NCBI GenBank assembly: GCA_949294425.1
Contig: CASFHJ010000092.1
Location: 1 to 10,123, forward strand
DNA from: an uncultured Campylobacter sp.
GTDB taxonomy: Bacteria; Campylobacterota; Campylobacteria; Campylobacterales; Campylobacteraceae
Length of the DNA stretch: 10,123 bases
Reading direction: 5' to 3'
Position 1 is the stretch's first letter. Each line of letters starts with the position of its first letter. The notes beneath the pieces are model-generated. The model searched no databases. It saw nothing but the letters and a program-made list of their open reading frames with translations, and was not told the DNA's origin. A program made the position numbers and the translations under genes. Shown piece after piece: positions 6,620-10,123 of this stretch.

Positions 6620-7317
6620 AGCTATGTAGCTATGAAAAGGGCAAAAAGGCGCTTTGTTTTTTAGATATGCCAAGCATTAATAATAAGGCTTTGTTTGAGC
6701 TTGTAAATGATGAAGAAAAGTGCTACATATCTTGCATAAAAGATAATTCTTTTAAGGCTAGTTTTTTTAAATGCGAGATAGGATCTACGCCCTTTGTTTT
6801 GGCACTTTTAGCTAGGCTTTTGCACTCTTTTAAAGAGCTTGATGAAGCCTTTTTAAGTGCTGAGTCTTGCATAGGAGAAGAGGAAGCCTTAGAGCTTTTA
6901 GACTTTTTAAAAGAGGCTGATTTTATCATCTTTGATGAGGGCTTAAAAAGACATAAGGATTATGAAAATATAAAATTTTTTCTTGTATTTTTAGCTAATA
7001 AATTTAATCTTAAACTTGCAAACTCTAAAAACGAGGAAGAAGAGCTTATAACTTGCGAGTTTAAATCCTTACAAGAGCTAGATAATTACGATGGTTTAGT
7101 GCTTTTAGATTCTAGCTTAGATGATGAGTTTTTGCATTGTTCTAAGCAGTTTTTAGCCATAGCTAAGGCAAAAAATAAAGATATTTTAAACTTTAGCATA
7201 GATGATACAAAATTTAGCACTAGGCTTTTTTTGGACGAGAATTTGCAAGGCACTATAGGGCTTTTAAATTTTAAAAGCAGGGATTTTGCTTTTAAAAAGA
7301 TAAAGATAAGTTCCTAA
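6616..7317 (+). CDS. Uncharacterised protein resembling a fragment of complex I subunit NuoG
   Basis: This 233-residue soluble protein has no signal peptide or membrane segment. I do not recognise it with certainty. Residues 57-135 resemble, from memory, the middle part of epsilonproteobacterial NuoG: TPFVLALLARLL, then LSAESCIGEEE (80-90), then a strand-forming ADFIIFDEGLKRHKD. LQGTIGLLNF (210-219) recalls the NuoG segment following its cofactor-like fold. No iron-sulfur motifs are present, although eight cysteines are scattered. The NuoF-position protein of C. jejuni (Cj1574c) is another candidate relative. The start is TTG, supported by AAGGA 7 bases upstream and a 4-bp TTGA overlap with the ATPase stop; the first internal Met is residue 18. 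The overlap suggests co-translation with the transporter. It may be a relic of a lost nuo operon or a recruited accessory protein. Confidence 0.6.
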   Translation: MKLCSYEKGKKALCFLDMPSINNKALFELVNDEEKCYISCIKDNSFKASFFKCEIGSTPFVLALLARLLHSFKELDEAFLSAESCIGEEEALELLDFLKEADFIIFDEGLKRHKDYENIKFFLVFLANKFNLKLANSKNEEEELITCEFKSLQELDNYDGLVLLDSSLDDEFLHCSKQFLAIAKAKNKDILNFSIDDTKFSTRLFLDENLQGTIGLLNFKSRDFAFKKIKISS

Positions 7318-7326
7318 ACTTTTCTT

Positions 7327-7335
7327 TGTTATAAT
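7327..7335 (+). promoter_or_regulatory. Extended -10 promoter immediately before pflA
   Basis: TGTTATAAT is a perfect extended -10 (TGn followed by TATAAT). It ends six bases before the pflA ATG, so transcription would begin at about 7341-7343, on or beside the start codon. The only Shine-Dalgarno-like sequence, CAGG at 7337-7340, is one base from the ATG and too close for normal use. Either pflA has a leaderless transcript, or this is a chance match and pflA is read from the upstream operon. Confidence 0.5.
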
Positions 7336-7341
7336 ACAGGT

Positions 7342-9699
7342 ATGAAAAAATTTATTTTACTTATCTTGCTTTTTTCGCAGGTTTTTGCTTTTGAACTTTT
7401 GTTAAATACGGGCAGGGAAAATAACCAAGCCTTTGCCGTTTTGCACCTAAAAAATAAGGACAATTTTACTTGCAAAGAGCTTATAGTAGATGGAAAAAGC
7501 CACTTTGAATGCCAACTTTTAGGCTTTATAGATACAAGGCTTGAGGATAGGAGCTTTCCTTTTTTTGATATAAATTTCAGCAAAAAAGAATTAAGCACAG
7601 ATATAAAAATATATCCAAAAATGCCAGCAAGAATGTATAACCTAGCCCAAAACATATACGATGAAAATAAGGTATTAAGCAATATCAAAGACACAAATTC
7701 AAGCTCTTTTACCTTTGTTTTTAGTCATGAACTTCCCTATATAAAAAGCCATGATGGCTTAGATTTTGATATAGATTTTCCAGATCTTAAAAATCCCAGC
7801 TTAGGAGCTATGGATCTTAACGCAAACCCGGTAATTATCCCACAAAGCGCGGATATAAATACCTATATCCGCATAAAAAATGAGTATGAAAAGAAAAACT
7901 ATTCCCAGGTTTTAATAGATACTTCAAATGCCATAGAACGCTATAGAAATAGTATTTTTTTAAATGAATTTATGCTTTATAAACTAAGAGCGCAAAATAA
8001 GCTTTACACATATAATTATGACTTTAAAAATCAAGATGGTTTAGAGCAAATGGTCGATGAGGCTAAGCTATGGACCAAAACCTTTACAAGCGATGTGAAT
8101 TTCCAAGAGGTGCTTTATATGATGATGAGAGCTTACATAGCCTTAGAACAAAGAGCAAATTTAGAATACATAATTTCTATCTTAAGAGACGAACACCCAA
8201 ATCATTATTTTTCCCAACTTGCTCTTTTAGACTATGCGGATTATCTTTATTCTTTGGGAGACTTAAGTAATTCTAATGGTATATATAATGAAATTTATTA
8301 CGGCACAAATGATATAGATTTATCAACAAGAGCAGCACTTTCTTTGGCTAAACAAGCCCTTGAGGTAAAGGATAAAAATAAGGGTGTAAGCCTTGTAAAT
8401 ACGGCTATTTCAGCAAATCCTTTATATTTTGCTAAGGATAATGAAAGAAGCTTAGAAATAGCTAAGATCTTAAGTGATGAAAAAGAATACGAGCTAAGTT
8501 CAGAGCTTTACGAGCTAGTCTTTGCAAATATGCAAAAGATAGATCCCTTATACGAGCAAACTCTTAGAGGTTTAGCCTTAGCACTTAGCAATACAAATAA
8601 ATACGAACAGGCTAAAACATACCTAGATAGATATAAAATGGATTTTCCATATAGTGAGCATATAGCTCTTGTAAATGAGGCTTCTGATTTGGTTTTTTTT
8701 AATATCCCAGAAAACAATAACACATTTTTGCACCAAAAATACCAAAGCCTTATGAAAGAATACGCTAATGAAATAGCCGCAAAAGCCTTAGAAGCAGATG
8801 TTAAGCTTTATTTTAAGGAAAATAACGATACGGCTATATTAAATTATAAAAGCGAGATAGAAAGGTATGATAATAAGGATCTTAAAAACATACTAGAAAA
8901 CGTTGCTTTAAAGGATCTTGAAAGAAAGTTAAATGCTGATATGTGTTTGCAGTCCATAGAGCTTTTTGAAAATTATTTAGCCTATGGTTTGGGGCAGAAA
9001 GTAAGCAATAAAAAAGCCCTTTTTGAGTGCTTTAAAAGGACAAATAATATAGTTTACGCTAGAGAATACATAGATAAAAATAGAAAAGATGATGAGATTT
9101 ACTATGATTTAGAAAAGGCAAGTCTTGAATTAGTAGGGAAAAATTATAATTCTGCTATAAGCCTTAGTGATTCTGTTTTAAAATCAAGAATTATGAAAAG
9201 CGATGAGGAAAAATTTAGAGCTCTTTATATAAAATTTATAGCCCAGCTAAGACAAGATGAGTATAATGAGGCTATGAAGACCTTGCAGTTTTTGCAGGAT
9301 TTTCCTATGAATTACCAAATGGTAGAGCTTTATCATGAATTTGTGCTTTATAGTGCAAATAGGGGCTTAAATTTAAATGTCCTTACCTATGCTCCAAAGG
9401 CTATTGATTATCAAAACTTACAGGGCATTAATGTATATAGCCCGGATTTAGAATTTGCCTACATAAACACCTTGCAAAAAAGTAAGCAAGAAAAACTTGC
9501 TCTAGATGTTTTAAAAGACTTGTTAAAGATAAATTTAAACGCACAGGATAAGGCAAGAGCGCTTTATACTCAAAGTGAGCTTTTTGAAAGCTTAGAGGAT
9601 AAAAATTCACAGCTTCAAAGTCTAAGAAGTTGTGCTGATATAGATACTTCATCAACTTGGCGTGATTTATGCACTCAAAAACTATCTATCTTAAACTAA
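7342..9699 (+). CDS. pflA: Flagellar motor periplasmic scaffold protein PflA
   Basis: This 785-residue protein has a Sec signal peptide at 1-16 (hydrophobic core, then VFA before FELL), so it is exported. Residues 17 to about 165 look beta-rich and contain a Cys pair (C44, C57). From about 170 to the end it is helical, with repeated TPR-like units, for example YSLGDLSNSNGIYNEI (303-318) and NKYEQAKTYLDRY (419-431). Length and layout match the C. jejuni paralysed-flagellum protein PflA (about 788). PflA works with PflB to build the periplasmic disk and spokes that position MotA/MotB stators; mutants are flagellated but immotile. The start is fixed by the signal peptide. The six cysteines fall in three close pairs. 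I identified it from memory of the family plus architecture, without an alignment. Confidence 0.85.
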   Translation: MKKFILLILLFSQVFAFELLLNTGRENNQAFAVLHLKNKDNFTCKELIVDGKSHFECQLLGFIDTRLEDRSFPFFDINFSKKELSTDIKIYPKMPARMYNLAQNIYDENKVLSNIKDTNSSSFTFVFSHELPYIKSHDGLDFDIDFPDLKNPSLGAMDLNANPVIIPQSADINTYIRIKNEYEKKNYSQVLIDTSNAIERYRNSIFLNEFMLYKLRAQNKLYTYNYDFKNQDGLEQMVDEAKLWTKTFTSDVNFQEVLYMMMRAYIALEQRANLEYIISILRDEHPNHYFSQLALLDYADYLYSLGDLSNSNGIYNEIYYGTNDIDLSTRAALSLAKQALEVKDKNKGVSLVNTAISANPLYFAKDNERSLEIAKILSDEKEYELSSELYELVFANMQKIDPLYEQTLRGLALALSNTNKYEQAKTYLDRYKMDFPYSEHIALVNEASDLVFFNIPENNNTFLHQKYQSLMKEYANEIAAKALEADVKLYFKENNDTAILNYKSEIERYDNKDLKNILENVALKDLERKLNADMCLQSIELFENYLAYGLGQKVSNKKALFECFKRTNNIVYAREYIDKNRKDDEIYYDLEKASLELVGKNYNSAISLSDSVLKSRIMKSDEEKFRALYIKFIAQLRQDEYNEAMKTLQFLQDFPMNYQMVELYHEFVLYSANRGLNLNVLTYAPKAIDYQNLQGINVYSPDLEFAYINTLQKSKQEKLALDVLKDLLKINLNAQDKARALYTQSELFESLEDKNSQLQSLRSCADIDTSSTWRDLCTQKLSILN

Positions 9700-9712
9700 G
9701 TAAAATTTATAA

Positions 9713-9718
9713 AAAAGG
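9713..9718 (+). promoter_or_regulatory. Ribosome binding site of bioA
   Basis: AAAAGG ends six bases before the bioA ATG at 9725 and supports that start. The 25-base gap between pflA and bioA has no terminator, so the two genes are probably co-transcribed. Confidence 0.6.
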
Positions 9719-9724
9719 TCAAAG

Positions 9725-10123
9725 ATGAGCTTAAAAGAGCTTGATTTAAAATACATCTGGCACCCTTGTTCGCAGATGAAAGACTATGAAAAAATAGAGC
9801 TAATACCCATAAAAAAAGCACAGGGAGTTTATGTATATGATTTTAATGACAAGGCTTATATAGACTGCATTAGCTCTTGGTGGGTAAATATCTTTGGACA
9901 TTGTAATCCCTACATAAACTCAAAGCTAAAAGAGCAAGTAGATAATTTAGAACACATTTTATTAGCCGGTTTTTCTCATGAGGGCATTATAAGGCTTTCA
10001 AAGAGACTGTGTGAGCTTTTGCCTAGCACTTTTACAAAATGCTTTTACGCTGATAATGGCTCAAGCGGCATAGAGGTAGCCTTAAAGATGGCTTTTCACT
10101 ATCATTTAAATAAGGGCAAAAAA
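9725..10123 (+). CDS. bioA: Adenosylmethionine-8-amino-7-oxononanoate aminotransferase, N-terminal part (cut by window edge)
   Basis: An open frame of 133 codons runs off the right edge; the full enzyme is about 420-430 residues. It is a class III PLP-dependent aminotransferase of biotin synthesis that uses S-adenosylmethionine to convert 8-amino-7-oxononanoate (KAPA) to 7,8-diaminopelargonate. Visible family features are [12 protein letters not shown] (11-22), the substrate-pocket segment [10 protein letters not shown] (50-59), AGFSHEG (81-87) and the PLP-phosphate loop [17 protein letters not shown] (110-126), which parallels the E. coli BioA segment. The catalytic lysine lies beyond the window. 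The start follows a good ribosome site 25 bp after pflA. Nothing suggests a functional link with PflA. Confidence 0.93.
   Translation, partial: MSLKELDLKYIWHPCSQMKDYEKIELIPIKKAQGVYVYDFNDKAYIDCISSWWVNIFGHCNPYINSKLKEQVDNLEHILLAGFSHEGIIRLSKRLCELLPSTFTKCFYADNGSSGIEVALKMAFHYHLNKGKK

Noticed and set aside
7329-7694. 121-codon minus-strand open frame opposite the start of pflA
   Set aside because: It is the antisense shadow of pflA. The plus strand encodes a clear signal peptide and a family-length protein, and the minus frame has no recognisable features.
9755-9770. TGGCAC followed by TTCGC, as a possible sigma-54 promoter
   Set aside because: The -12 element does not match TTGC, the site lies inside bioA coding sequence, and no gene starts just downstream.

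Overview
The window reads as AT-rich, gene-dense chromosome from an epsilonproteobacterium, most likely a Campylobacter species. The support is the low GC content, the tightly overlapping genes, a fused two-domain HisB, a NikYXWV-type ABC transporter, and a 785-residue homologue of the flagellar motor protein PflA. I cannot name the species.

Layout. Bases 51-3297 on the minus strand hold three histidine biosynthesis genes, transcribed hisG, hisD, hisB. Bases 3298-3470 are a short divergent intergenic region. It holds the probable hisG promoter and, unexpectedly, a strong plus-strand intrinsic terminator with no plus-strand gene in front of it. Bases 3471-7317 are a plus-strand run of five genes whose ends all overlap: two Dpp/Opp/Nik-type permeases, two ABC ATPases, and a 233-residue protein that starts with TTG. 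Bases 7342-9699 encode PflA. A partial bioA begins at 9725 and runs off the right edge.

Function. HisG, HisD and HisB catalyse the first step, the last two oxidations, and the dehydratase and phosphatase steps of histidine synthesis. The transporter would import nickel or a small peptide-like ligand, but no substrate-binding protein is encoded in the window. PflA is a periplasmic repeat protein of the Campylobacter flagellar motor scaffold. BioA makes 7,8-diaminopelargonate for biotin.

Main points of interest. As I recall it (not checked), C. jejuni keeps the same backbone (hisB, hisD, hisG; then the nik genes; then pflA) but has nikZ and about a dozen genes between hisG and nikY, and the whole complex I operon (nuoA-N) between nikV and pflA. 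Here hisG abuts the permease directly. Where nuo would be there is only one 233-residue gene, which resembles part of the complex I subunit NuoG. This looks like two deletions, or a lineage that never received the inserts. The ABC ATPases also carry unusual substitutions in the Walker A, signature and Q-loop motifs. The orphan terminator sits behind a small hairpin whose loop can pair with the terminator arm, a switch-like layout. I found no CRISPR array, IS element, tRNA or rRNA.
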